A stretch of DNA of 46,561 nucleotides from positions 1 through 46,561 of the forward strand of contig JAKLFY010000049.1 of the NCBI GenBank assembly GCA_022710935.1, given 5' to 3'. This document shows positions 8,319 through 15,827 of this stretch, in pieces (the stretch's first letter is position 1; each line of letters opens with the position of its first letter). A program made the translations under genes and the position numbers. The notes below the pieces were generated by a model. It was not told the DNA's origin. It did no database searches and was given only the letters and a program-made list of their open reading frames with translations. Source of the DNA: Verrucomicrobiota bacterium (GTDB lineage Bacteria; Verrucomicrobiota; Verrucomicrobiia; Limisphaerales; J093).

Positions 8319-9797
8319 TCACCGCAGGTCCTGCAACAAGAGCCGCGCGCTGATGCGGGCGGATTCGAAGATGACCGGCAACCCGCTGCCCGGATGGGTT
8401 CCGCCGCCGACCAGGTACATGCGCTCGAATTCCTCGAACCGATTGCGCGGGCGCAGGTGGAGCATCTGGCCCAAGTTGTGGGCCAGGTTGAAAGTCGCCC
8501 CACGATAGACGCCGACATTCTGCTCCCAGTCGACTGGGGTCAGGATGCGCTCGAACCGGATGCGCTTCTCGATGTCAGGAAGCCCGAGCTTGGCCAGTTG
8601 CCGCAAGGCCACCCGACGATACCGGTCGCGCTCCCTGGTCCAGTCCAGGTTCGGGTGCTGATGGCTGACGGGCACGAGCAGGTAGAGCGCGCTGTGACCG
8701 GGCGGCGCCATGGTGTCGTCGATGCCGGACGGGTTCTCGACATAGAACGACGGATCGTCTGTCAGGACATGGCGCCGTTCGATGTCCTCGAGATTCTGGC
8801 GGTAGTTCTCCGCGATGTAGATGTTGTGGTGCTCGAGTTGGTCGCATCGGCCCTCGATGCCCAGGTAGAGCATGAACGTCGAGCATGAGAACCGCTTGCG
8901 CGCGATGGTCGCGTCGGTCCATCGCCGACGCAGCCGGTTCGGGACCAGCGTGGTCATTGCATGCGCGAAGTCGGCGTTCACAACGACGGCATCGGCGCGA
9001 TGCTCGCCTTGGGCCGTGCGCGCGCCGATCGCCCGCCGGCCCTCGAAGAGAATCTCCTGGACCGGCTCGCCCAGCCGGATGCGCGCGCCCAGTTCCTTGG
9101 CGACCCGCGCCATGCCGCGCGTGAGTTCGCTGCAGCCGCCGGTCGGATGCCAGATGCCGTGCTCGTATTCGAGATAGGAGAGAATCGAGAACAGGCTGGG
9201 ACACTGGAAGGGGGACATGCCCAGGTACTTGGACTGAAAGGTGAAGGCCAGTTGCAGGCGCGGATCGGCGAAGTAGCCGGCCAGTTCGGCATGCAGCGAC
9301 TTCAACGGCTTGAGGTAGGGCAGCACCGCGAGGAGGCGGGTCTGCAGGAGATCGGTCCAGCTCAGGAAAGGCGACTGCAGGCACGGGGCAAACTTCTCGA
9401 GCTTCAACCGGTTGTCGTTCATGAACCGGCGGAACTGGGGGCCGTCCGCCGGCGCCAGCTTGGCAATGGCGGCGACCATGCGCTCGACATCCGACGTGCA
9501 GACCAGTTCCCCGCCGGCGCCGAAGATGAGACGGTACTGGGGATCGAGCTTCCGCATCGGCACCTCGCGCTTCAGGTCGCGTCCGACTTCGGCGAAAATC
9601 TCCTCGAGGATCTGCGGGTAGAGGAAGAAGGTTGGGCCCAGGTCGAATCGGTACCCCTGACCTTCGATCGGCGAGGTGCGTCCCCCAACGCGCGGCTCCT
9701 TCTCGAGGATCGTGACTTCCACCCCGGCCTTGGCCAGCAGCATGGCGGTGGCGAGACCCCCCGGACCGGCTCCGACGATCAATACGCGTTGCGGCAT
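8319..9797 (-). CDS. crtN: 4,4'-diapophytoene/phytoene desaturase-like CrtN
   Basis: A 492-residue FAD-dependent carotenoid desaturase. The N-terminus has the dinucleotide fold VLIVGAGPGGLATAMLL and EKEPRVGGRT. The C-terminus carries the family FAD motif YLVGGGTHPGSGLPVIF. Internal blocks such as FQSKYLGMSPF, CSTFMLYLGIEG and HNIYIAENY match the CrtN/CrtI subfamily rather than CrtP. In S. aureus CrtN converts dehydrosqualene to diaponeurosporene in the membrane. Here it is divergent from the TPR-crtP-crtQ-crtO run, so the 140-bp gap probably holds both promoters. I chose MPQRVLIV as start; two upstream starts (9809, 9839) would add 4 or 14 non-conserved residues. A C40 phytoene desaturase role cannot be excluded, but the neighbours favour C30. 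Confidence 0.82.
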   Translation of the reverse strand: MPQRVLIVGAGPGGLATAMLLAKAGVEVTILEKEPRVGGRTSPIEGQGYRFDLGPTFFLYPQILEEIFAEVGRDLKREVPMRKLDPQYRLIFGAGGELVCTSDVERMVAAIAKLAPADGPQFRRFMNDNRLKLEKFAPCLQSPFLSWTDLLQTRLLAVLPYLKPLKSLHAELAGYFADPRLQLAFTFQSKYLGMSPFQCPSLFSILSYLEYEHGIWHPTGGCSELTRGMARVAKELGARIRLGEPVQEILFEGRRAIGARTAQGEHRADAVVVNADFAHAMTTLVPNRLRRRWTDATIARKRFSCSTFMLYLGIEGRCDQLEHHNIYIAENYRQNLEDIERRHVLTDDPSFYVENPSGIDDTMAPPGHSALYLLVPVSHQHPNLDWTRERDRYRRVALRQLAKLGLPDIEKRIRFERILTPVDWEQNVGVYRGATFNLAHNLGQMLHLRPRNRFEEFERMYLVGGGTHPGSGLPVIFESARISARLLLQDLR

Positions 9798-9937
9798 GGG
9801 CAGGTGCATAGCTGAAAAGGGCGCGCCTGACAATCCCAACCGGTAACCCGCTTGTTTGCGTCCCGTCCGTGCACGGGGGCGATGAGATTTCGCACGATGT
9901 CTGCCATGCGGGTTAGAATCCGCTTGGAGAACGGACT

Positions 9938-10738
9938 GTGGCGACGTACAAGTCGGTCCGTCCTATGCCGCGTTCGATGCCACTGATGATGCTGTGTGCT
10001 GCCCTGTTGGCGCAGGCGGATGAGCGCGCGAATCGACTGGTTGGCGCGGGGGTTGCGGAGTTCAACGCCGCCTATCAGGCCTGGGACGGCGCCCGTTTCG
10101 CGGCGGCATCCGAACTCTTTCGCCAGGCCGTCAGCCATGCGCCGGCGTCCGGCGCTGCCTTGTACTGGCTGGGGACGACCGAGTTCCATCGCATGCTGCG
10201 CCTCGAGACCGAGGTTTCGACGCGCGCCCGGAAGTCCGAAGTCGACGCCGCGCGCGAGGCAGCCCTGAGCGCGCTGACGCGGGCGGTCCAACTGGACGAA
10301 CGCCATGCGGAGAGCCATGCATTGCTCGGGACGCTGTATGGCATGAAGATCGGCGGCAGCCTGTTGCGCGCCGCGCAATACGGGCCACGGGTCCAGAAGC
10401 ACTGCAAGAAGGCTCTCGAACTGGGCGCGGACAATCCGCGCGTGCGCTACCTGATCGGCACCTGTCAGTTTCACGTCGCGAGGAGGCCCGCGGCGCGGCG
10501 CGAGGCGCTGGCGACGTTTCTGGAGGCCGAGAAGCTTTTTGTCCTCGAAGCGCGGCGGCCTGTGGGGCCGCTCGAGCCGCGGTGGGGGCGGAGCAGTTGC
10601 CTCACGTTCATCGGGCGGACCTATGAAGCACTCGGCGAGCGGGCGGAGGCTGCGGATGCCTTCCGCCGGGCGCTTGCGGAGCATCCGGCCGATCACTGGG
10701 CCAAGGAAGGTTTGGAACGCGTCACCGCCAACCCATGA
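9938..10738 (+). CDS. Secreted or anchored TPR protein in the carotenoid cluster
   Basis: A 266-residue protein of unknown function. A short hydrophobic segment (MPLMMLCAALLAQA, about residues 14-27) looks like a signal peptide or anchor. The rest is helical with TPR-like repeats: GAALYWLGTTEFHRML, HAESHALLGTLYGM, NPRVRYLIGTCQFHVA, and TFIGRTYEALGERAEAADAFRRALAEHP. GTG at this position or ATG at 9965 are the candidate starts. Its last four bases overlap the crtP start (ATGA), so the two are translationally coupled. It may act as a scaffold for the membrane carotenoid enzymes, but only the context says so; S. aureus has no such gene in its crt operon. Confidence 0.72.
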   Translation: MATYKSVRPMPRSMPLMMLCAALLAQADERANRLVGAGVAEFNAAYQAWDGARFAAASELFRQAVSHAPASGAALYWLGTTEFHRMLRLETEVSTRARKSEVDAAREAALSALTRAVQLDERHAESHALLGTLYGMKIGGSLLRAAQYGPRVQKHCKKALELGADNPRVRYLIGTCQFHVARRPAARREALATFLEAEKLFVLEARRPVGPLEPRWGRSSCLTFIGRTYEALGERAEAADAFRRALAEHPADHWAKEGLERVTANP

Positions 10739-12291
10739 AAGAACCTATGAGCAGGAAGCACGTCGCGGTCATCGGCTCCGGACTGGGGGGATTGTCGGCC
10801 GCCATTTCGCTGGCCCAGGCAGGGTACGCGGTCACCATCCACGAAAAGAACGGTCGGATTGGGGGGAAGCTCAACGTGCTCAGGGAGCGGGGCTACAGCT
10901 TCGACCTGGGCCCGTCGATTCTCACCTTGCCGCACATCTTCGAGCGGCTCTTCGAGGGCTCGGGTCGGAAGATGAGCGATTACATCCCCATCCGCCCGCT
11001 GCGCCCGCACTGGCGCAACTTCTTCGAGGACGGCACGGTGGTGGATCTGGTTCCCGAGCCGGAAGGGATGGCGGCGGAGGCCCGCAAGGTCGGCGAGGAT
11101 CCGGCCAACGTGCAGCGGTTCCTGAAGTACTCGGCTGATCTCTACGATCTCGTCAACAAGGGCTACTTCGAGCAGGGGCTCGACACATCGAAGGACTTCG
11201 CCCGGTTTTACGGGTTCTGGACGTTCGCGCAGTTCGATCTGTTGCGGACCATGCACGGCGGCGTCAAGCGGTTCCTCAAGACCCGCCATATGCAGGATGT
11301 GTTCGACTACTTCATCAAATACGTCGGGTCGTCTGCGTACCACGCGCCGGCGTTCATGAATTGCCTGCCCACCATCCAGTTTCGTTACGACCTCTGGTAC
11401 GTGGACGGCGGTCTCTATGGCATCGCGCTCGGTCTCCAGCGGCTCATGGACGAGTTGGGCGTTGTCGTTCGCCTCAACAGCGAGGTGACCGAGATCCGCG
11501 TCGGATCTGCGCCGCCGGGCGGCGCCGGACCTGCCCGGGGCGACGGACGCGCGCCGATGCGCGGCGACCGGGTCGCCGGCATTGTCACCCGGGACGGCGC
11601 CTTTCATCCGGCGGACATTGTGGTGTCGAACATGGAAGTGATCCCGGCCTACGAGACGTTGCTGCGCGAGGACGCGGCTTTTCTGCGGAGTCTCGAACGG
11701 CTCGAGCCGGCGTGCTCGGGGCTGGTGCTCGAACTCGGCCTCGACTGTCAGTACCCGCAACTCGCGCACCACAACTTCTTTTACTCCGAACATCAGCGCG
11801 CGCATTTCCACACCGTGTTCCGCAGACGGCAGTTGCCGCCCGATCCGACGATCTACCTCGTCGCAGCGTCGAAGACCGATCCGACCGTCGCGCCGCCCGG
11901 CTGCGATTGTCTCAAGATCCTGCCGCACATTCCTTACATGGACGATGCGCATCCGCTGACGCGCGAGGACTATCTGGCCTTCAAGGAGCGGGTCGTGGAC
12001 AAGCTCGAGCGGATGGGCCTGCGCGATCTGAGGAAGCATGTCGTCTTCGAGCATTGCTGGACGCCGCTCGATATCCGGGCCCAGTACTACTCGAACAAAG
12101 GATCGATCTACGGGGTGGTGAGCGATCGGTTCAAGAACCTCGCCTTCAAGGCCCCCAAGCAGAGCAGCCGTTATCCCAACCTGTTCTTCGTCGGCGGCTC
12201 GGTCAATCCCGGCGGCGGCATGCCGATGGTCGTGCTCTGCGGACAGAACGTGGCGAAACAGGTGGCGGCGTGGGATCGATCCAGCGCGTAG
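10735..12291 (+). CDS. crtP: 4,4'-diaponeurosporene oxygenase/oxidase CrtP
   Basis: A 518-residue FAD enzyme of the CrtI superfamily that oxidises the terminal methyl group of C30 carotenoids. The FAD fold VIGSGLGGLSAAISLAQAG and GRIGGKLN is at the N-terminus. Many blocks recall S. aureus CrtP closely (recalled, not aligned): FIKYVGSSAYHAPA, LWYVDGGLYG, SNMEVIPAYETLL, QYPQLAHHNFFYSE, LKILPHIPYM, LRKHVVFEH, and the C-terminal VGGSVNPGGGMPMV. These set it apart from the desaturase encoded divergently. A second ATG four codons in (MSRKHVAV) is an alternative start. A short hydrophilic insert rich in Gly, Arg and Pro (PPGGAGPARGDGRAPM) is found around residues 260-280. Confidence 0.9.
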   Translation: MKEPMSRKHVAVIGSGLGGLSAAISLAQAGYAVTIHEKNGRIGGKLNVLRERGYSFDLGPSILTLPHIFERLFEGSGRKMSDYIPIRPLRPHWRNFFEDGTVVDLVPEPEGMAAEARKVGEDPANVQRFLKYSADLYDLVNKGYFEQGLDTSKDFARFYGFWTFAQFDLLRTMHGGVKRFLKTRHMQDVFDYFIKYVGSSAYHAPAFMNCLPTIQFRYDLWYVDGGLYGIALGLQRLMDELGVVVRLNSEVTEIRVGSAPPGGAGPARGDGRAPMRGDRVAGIVTRDGAFHPADIVVSNMEVIPAYETLLREDAAFLRSLERLEPACSGLVLELGLDCQYPQLAHHNFFYSEHQRAHFHTVFRRRQLPPDPTIYLVAASKTDPTVAPPGCDCLKILPHIPYMDDAHPLTREDYLAFKERVVDKLERMGLRDLRKHVVFEHCWTPLDIRAQYYSNKGSIYGVVSDRFKNLAFKAPKQSSRYPNLFFVGGSVNPGGGMPMVVLCGQNVAKQVAAWDRSSA

Positions 12292-12299
12292 GTGCGTTC

Positions 12300-12335
12300 C
12301 GGCAGAGGCGCCGAGACGTGGCGGAGTCTCTGCCG
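12300..12335 (+). terminator. Hairpin between crtP and crtQ
   Basis: An 8-bp perfect stem (CGGCAGAG/CTCTGCCG) with a 20-nt spacer, followed by only TTT, lies 9 nt after the crtP stop. It is too weak in U to be a strong terminator. It could attenuate crtQ/crtO, protect the 3' end of crtP mRNA, or be a dispersed repeat. Confidence 0.3.
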
Positions 12336-12372
12336 TTTGCACGACTGATCGCCGGAACCTGAATCGATAAAC

Positions 12373-13416
12373 ATGGAAACAGGCATCCTGGTCGCCACCG
12401 TCCTGCTCTGGGCCCTCGGCTTTCTCCTGTTGCCGCGCCTGCGTCGACCTGTCGCGACAGGCGCGCCCGCCACAACCCAGCCGGTCAGCGTCATCGTCCC
12501 GGCCCGGAACGAGGAGCGGAACCTCCCGACACTGTTGCGGTCGCTTGCGGGGCAATCAGCAAGACCGCGGGAGATCGTTGTGGTGGACGATGGCTCGACG
12601 GACCGCACCGCGGAAATCGCGCGCCAATGGGGCGCGACGGTGATCGCTTCGCAACCGTTGCCCGACGGTTGGCGTGGCAAGACATGGGCGTGCCACCAGG
12701 GCGCCCAGGCCGCGGCGGGTCCGCTCCTTCTGTTCGTGGATGCGGACACCTGGTTCGAGCCGAACGGGCTGTCCCGGGTGCTGAGCAATTACAGCGGCGG
12801 CGCCTTGTCGGTCGGGCCGTTTCATGCCGTCCAGAAGCCCTGGGAAGACTTTTCGCTGTTCTTCAACTTCAACATGACTGTCGGGACGGTGCCCGATGGG
12901 CTTTTCGGCCAGATGCTCCTGGCGGATCTCGAGAGCTACCGGCGGGTCGGCGGACACGAGGCTGTGAAGGGGCGGATTCTCGAGAACTTCTGGCTGGCGG
13001 GGCGGTTTCGCGCCGCGGGCATTGCGGTGCGAAGCGCGACCGGGCGTGGCGCGTTTTCGTTTCGGATGTACCCGGACGGATTGGGTGAACTGATCGAAGG
13101 CTGGACCAAGGGGTTCGCGTCGGGAGCCGGGCAGACGCCACGCGGGGTGCTGTTCCTGGTAGTCGCCTGGATGATCGGTCTGGTTTTTGCGCCGATCGGC
13201 TGGGCGGCGATGGACCACGGGTTGTGGTGGGGGTCGGCCTACCTCGCTTGCGCGGCGCAGGTGGCTTGGTTCAGCCGTCACATCGGCTCGTTTCGCCGGC
13301 TGACCGCGCTGCTCTACCCGTTGCCGCTGCTCTTCTTCTTCGTTGTCTTTGCCCGGTCCGCACTGCGCTCGGGCAAACAGGTCAGTTGGAAAGGACGCCA
13401 GATCCGTGCCGATTGA
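12373..13416 (+). CDS. crtQ: 4,4'-diaponeurosporenoate glycosyltransferase CrtQ
   Basis: A 347-residue membrane-bound family 2 glycosyltransferase. An N-terminal helix (about 3-21) is followed by the GT-A fold: VIVPARNEERNL, VVVDDGSTDRTAEIA, and the DXD-type motif FVDADTWF at 122-129. The later blocks (ENFWLAGRFRAAG, FSFRMYPDGLGELIEGWTKG, ASGAGQTP) and two or three C-terminal helices ending in SWKGRQIRAD match the recalled S. aureus CrtQ, which ends in EWKGRQY. It would transfer a sugar to the carboxyl of diaponeurosporenoic acid. It overlaps crtO by 11 bp. Confidence 0.88.
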   Translation: METGILVATVLLWALGFLLLPRLRRPVATGAPATTQPVSVIVPARNEERNLPTLLRSLAGQSARPREIVVVDDGSTDRTAEIARQWGATVIASQPLPDGWRGKTWACHQGAQAAAGPLLLFVDADTWFEPNGLSRVLSNYSGGALSVGPFHAVQKPWEDFSLFFNFNMTVGTVPDGLFGQMLLADLESYRRVGGHEAVKGRILENFWLAGRFRAAGIAVRSATGRGAFSFRMYPDGLGELIEGWTKGFASGAGQTPRGVLFLVVAWMIGLVFAPIGWAAMDHGLWWGSAYLACAAQVAWFSRHIGSFRRLTALLYPLPLLFFFVVFARSALRSGKQVSWKGRQIRAD

Positions 13417-13885
13417 ACTGCCCATCGGTTGGGTGATCGTGCTGAACGTGGCCGGTTGGCCCGCGATTCAGGTCGGGCTCGCCTGGGCCTTCACCCGCAT
13501 GCCCGCGGCCTGGTTCAAACCTCGAGAGGCGCACGGATGGGAGCGGGGCGGGCGCGTCTACGAACGGGTCTTTGCCGTCAAACGCTGGAAAGACCGGTTG
13601 CCGGACGGGGCGCGCTGGTTCGGCGGCGGCTTCGCCAAGGGCACACTGCGCAGCGCCGACATCGGTCATTTGCGGCGTTTTGTGCGCGAAACATGGCGGG
13701 GAGAACTCTGTCACTGGGCGGCGCTGGCCTTCGTGCCGCTGTTCTTCCTGTGGAATCCGTGGTGGGCGGATCTCGTGATTGTGGCGTATGCCGCGGCGGC
13801 CAACCTGCCGTGCATTCTCGCGCAGCGCTACAACCGAGCCCGCTTTCAGCGAGCGCTGGCCCGGAAACCGCATGCCGGGCCGTGA
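13406..13885 (+). CDS. crtO: Glycosyl-diaponeurosporenoate acyltransferase CrtO
   Basis: A 159-residue membrane protein, close to the 165 of S. aureus CrtO. An N-terminal helix (WVIVLNVAGWPAIQVGLAWAF) precedes the family signature WERGGRVYERVFAVKRWKD, then RETWRGELCHW, FFLWNPWW, and NLPCILAQRYNRARF. The GTG start has AGGA about 10 nt upstream and overlaps the crtQ end; longer starts lie inside crtQ. In the staphyloxanthin pathway this enzyme adds a fatty acyl chain to the glucosyl carotenoid. Its presence is the strongest evidence that the cluster makes a staphyloxanthin-like end product. Confidence 0.88.
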   Translation: MPIELPIGWVIVLNVAGWPAIQVGLAWAFTRMPAAWFKPREAHGWERGGRVYERVFAVKRWKDRLPDGARWFGGGFAKGTLRSADIGHLRRFVRETWRGELCHWAALAFVPLFFLWNPWWADLVIVAYAAAANLPCILAQRYNRARFQRALARKPHAGP

Positions 13886-13916
13886 ACTCAATCAAGGCAT
13901 CGCCCGAGGCGTGTCT

Positions 13917-14387
13917 TCAACCCGCTTTTCTCTCTTTGAGAATCATGAAGAACGTGTTGGCTTCTTCGTCCTGGGGATTGACCAGGAGGCGCTGTCTCAT
14001 GCGCAGCTTCTCGATCTCGGTCACGTCCTCCTGCTCGGCCACATAGTAGATCGGTTTGCCGCGCTCGCCGTAGATGGCGTAGGAATACCAGTTCATGACG
14101 AAGGGCTCGCCATTCTTGCGGTAGTTCCAGGTCTGTCCGTGAAACACCTGGCGGTTGAGCAGCTTCTGCTTCAGCCCGGCCAGCACGGTGCGATCCGTGC
14201 GTCTGCCCTGCAGCATGCGCGGCGTCTTGCCGCTCAACTCCTCCCGCCCGTAGCCGGTCATCTTCAGCCAGGCCCGGTTGACATAGATGATGCGGGGGCC
14301 GGAGGGGGGCTCGAGTTCGGCGTCCGTGACCATGATGCCGCGCCGCAGGTTTTCGAGAACGATCAGCCAGTCGAATTTCAGTTGCAT
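13917..14387 (-). CDS. Single-domain PAS protein
   Basis: A 156-residue soluble protein that is little more than one PAS domain. DWLIVLENLRRGIMVTDAEL opens the fold, with IIYVNRAWLKMTGYGREE, GKTPRMLQGRRTD and a closing YYVAEQEDVTEIEKLR. The layout resembles short LOV domains, but the flavin-binding Cys of the LOV motif NCRFLQ is absent (TPRMLQ here), so blue-light photochemistry is unlikely. No kinase or other output domain follows, so it probably acts through a partner. The chosen start MQLKFDW drops 19 poorly conserved residues. It is immediately preceded on the mRNA by CACCTCCT, the complement of a Shine-Dalgarno, rather than by a ribosome site. Confidence 0.7.
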   Translation of the reverse strand: MQLKFDWLIVLENLRRGIMVTDAELEPPSGPRIIYVNRAWLKMTGYGREELSGKTPRMLQGRRTDRTVLAGLKQKLLNRQVFHGQTWNYRKNGEPFVMNWYSYAIYGERGKPIYYVAEQEDVTEIEKLRMRQRLLVNPQDEEANTFFMILKERKAG

Positions 14388-14456
14388 AGGAGGTGATTGC
14401 TGCACATGCAAAGGCCAGTCTGGCCCACGCATCGGCGATGGCAAGCGCGAAGCGCG

Positions 14457-14597
14457 CGGTGCGTCTGGTTGTTGTCGGTGTTCTGTCGCCCGGTGAGGGC
14501 ACCGGGCCTAAAACGGATGGAGATGGCCGGTGTAGGCCGCGTGCCCCCACGCGGCGCATACTCGATTCCCGCCGACAACCTCCAGATGCACTGCGAA
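14457..14597. repeat. Dispersed repeat family A, copy 1
   Basis: About 140 bp that recurs in inverted orientation at 23652-23790 at roughly 90% identity by eye. It carries two strong hairpins, CCCGGTG-AGGG-CACCGGG and GCCGCGTG-CCCC-CACGCGGC. It lies in the gap between the PAS gene and the small membrane-anchored gene; no separate gene is seen here. Confidence 0.85.
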
Positions 14598-14641
14598 GCG
14601 CTCTTCGAAGCCGGCCCCAGAGAGTCCTGCTCCCCCCGGTG

Positions 14642-15133
14642 TCATTCGAAGGTCGGGACATTCTCGACCTGGCGGACGCGCCAGCGCCCTTCCAACTTTG
14701 CCAGGGTAAAGCGGATCTCGACCACGTACAGTTCCGGATCACCCGACACCTGCGCCTGCGCCGTCGCTTCGATCACCGCGGAGGCCGGCCCGAGTTCGAC
14801 GGTCTGAGGATCCAGAAATCGAACGTTCACCTGGCGGGTCCGGCCTTTCGCTGCCGCGATCGTCTGAATCAGTTCCGCGCGATCGCTGACGGCGACGTCC
14901 GGAGCGCCCGGAACGGTCACCTGGATCCGGAATCCGGGTGCGAAGTGGTCAGCGACCCGATTGGCCGCCGCAAGGTCCGCGAGGGTCCTGCCCTGCGCGG
15001 GGGCGCTTACGTCCTCGGCCAGGCTTGTCAGAAGCCGGAGAATCCGCTTCTGGTCGGACGGCAGGCAGCCGCGCAGGCCGGCGAACGCGGCGCCGCCCAG
15101 TGCCAGCACGAGGAGAAGCTTGCGCCATTTCAT
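14642..15133 (-). CDS. Small membrane-anchored or lipoprotein, NTF2-like fold possible
   Basis: A 163-residue protein directly downstream of lepB (8 bp gap), beginning MKWRKLLLVLALGGAAFAG. The following LRGC could be a lipobox, making it a lipoprotein, though Arg before Gly-Cys is unusual. The remainder alternates helix and strand (RILRLLTSLAEDVSAP, VIEATAQAQVSGDPELYVVEIRFTLAKLEGRWRV), a pattern common to SnoaL/NTF2-like proteins with unknown ligands. An earlier in-frame start would overlap lepB and put the hydrophobic stretch too far inside. Function unknown; coexpression with signal peptidase may be only positional. Confidence 0.65.
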   Translation of the reverse strand: MKWRKLLLVLALGGAAFAGLRGCLPSDQKRILRLLTSLAEDVSAPAQGRTLADLAAANRVADHFAPGFRIQVTVPGAPDVAVSDRAELIQTIAAAKGRTRQVNVRFLDPQTVELGPASAVIEATAQAQVSGDPELYVVEIRFTLAKLEGRWRVRQVENVPTFE

Positions 15134-15140
15134 GACTCGG

Positions 15141-15665
15141 TTACCAGAGGGTGCTCCCGACGATGCGGCTCCGTTTGATTGCGCCACCCCAGTGCAGTTC
15201 TTTTGGCATCGTGCGATTGTCCCCCATCACGAAGTAATCCTCGGGACCCAAAGTGCGCCGCTCGATTTCCCAAGGTTCGGCCTCCCTCAGATACGGCTCA
15301 TCGAGCAACTGTCCGTTGATCCAGACCTGTCCACGCTGGACTTCGACCGACTCGCCTGGCAAGGCGATGATGCGTTTCAAGTACATGATGCTCGTGCCGG
15401 TTGTTCGGATCGCGACGATCTCGCCGCGGCGCGGCTCGCGCCACAGGTACGGAACCCGGTTGACGAGGTTGACCGAGCCGTTGCGCAGGGTCGGTTCCAT
15501 GCTGATCCCATTGACCCGGACCGGGAGGAGCACGTGCCGGAAGACCAGCCAGCATCCCACGCCCAGGAGCAGCGCGCGCACCAGGGTGACCTTGGGATTC
15601 TTTCCCACGAGCATCCGCTGCCACAGGGGGACGGAAGCGACTGGACCGGACGCCGGATCGCGCAT
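15141..15665 (-). CDS. lepB: Signal peptidase I
   Basis: A 174-residue membrane endopeptidase that cuts signal peptides from exported proteins. One membrane helix (about 27-48) precedes the catalytic domain. The nucleophile Ser55 is in NGISMEPTL, the general base Lys97 in MYLKRIIALPGE, and the MGDNR box is at 147-151. In-frame ATGs at 15677 and 15707 would lengthen the cytoplasmic tail; I chose MRDPASGP because the longer forms extend into a repeat hairpin. The length is short but normal for a single-helix type. Confidence 0.9.
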   Translation of the reverse strand: MRDPASGPVASVPLWQRMLVGKNPKVTLVRALLLGVGCWLVFRHVLLPVRVNGISMEPTLRNGSVNLVNRVPYLWREPRRGEIVAIRTTGTSIMYLKRIIALPGESVEVQRGQVWINGQLLDEPYLREAEPWEIERRTLGPEDYFVMGDNRTMPKELHWGGAIKRSRIVGSTLW

Positions 15666-15697
15666 CGCGCCTATCATACCAGAAGCCGTTCGATGAA

Positions 15698-15765
15698 GGC
15701 GAACCACGAATCACGAATGACACGAATCCGAGGGGAAAGAGGATTCGTGCGATTCGTGTGATTCG
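15698..15765. repeat. Imperfect inverted repeat (CACGAATC type)
   Basis: The left arm (15705-15729) and right arm (15741-15765) are imperfect complements built of CACGAATC-like units around an 11-nt loop. The element sits between the divergent lepB and FAH-family genes. This type of ACGAATC/GATTCGT palindrome is often scattered in genomes; here it could also separate the two promoters. Confidence 0.6.
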
Positions 15766-15827
15766 ATGCGCTGCCTGACTTTCGGCTTGCGAAGAGGCCG
15801 TGCAAATGGCTAGGCTTTGCCACTTTT

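Noticed and set aside
13917-14387. LOV photoreceptor.
   Set aside because: The flavin-adduct Cys is missing in the GKTPRMLQ block.
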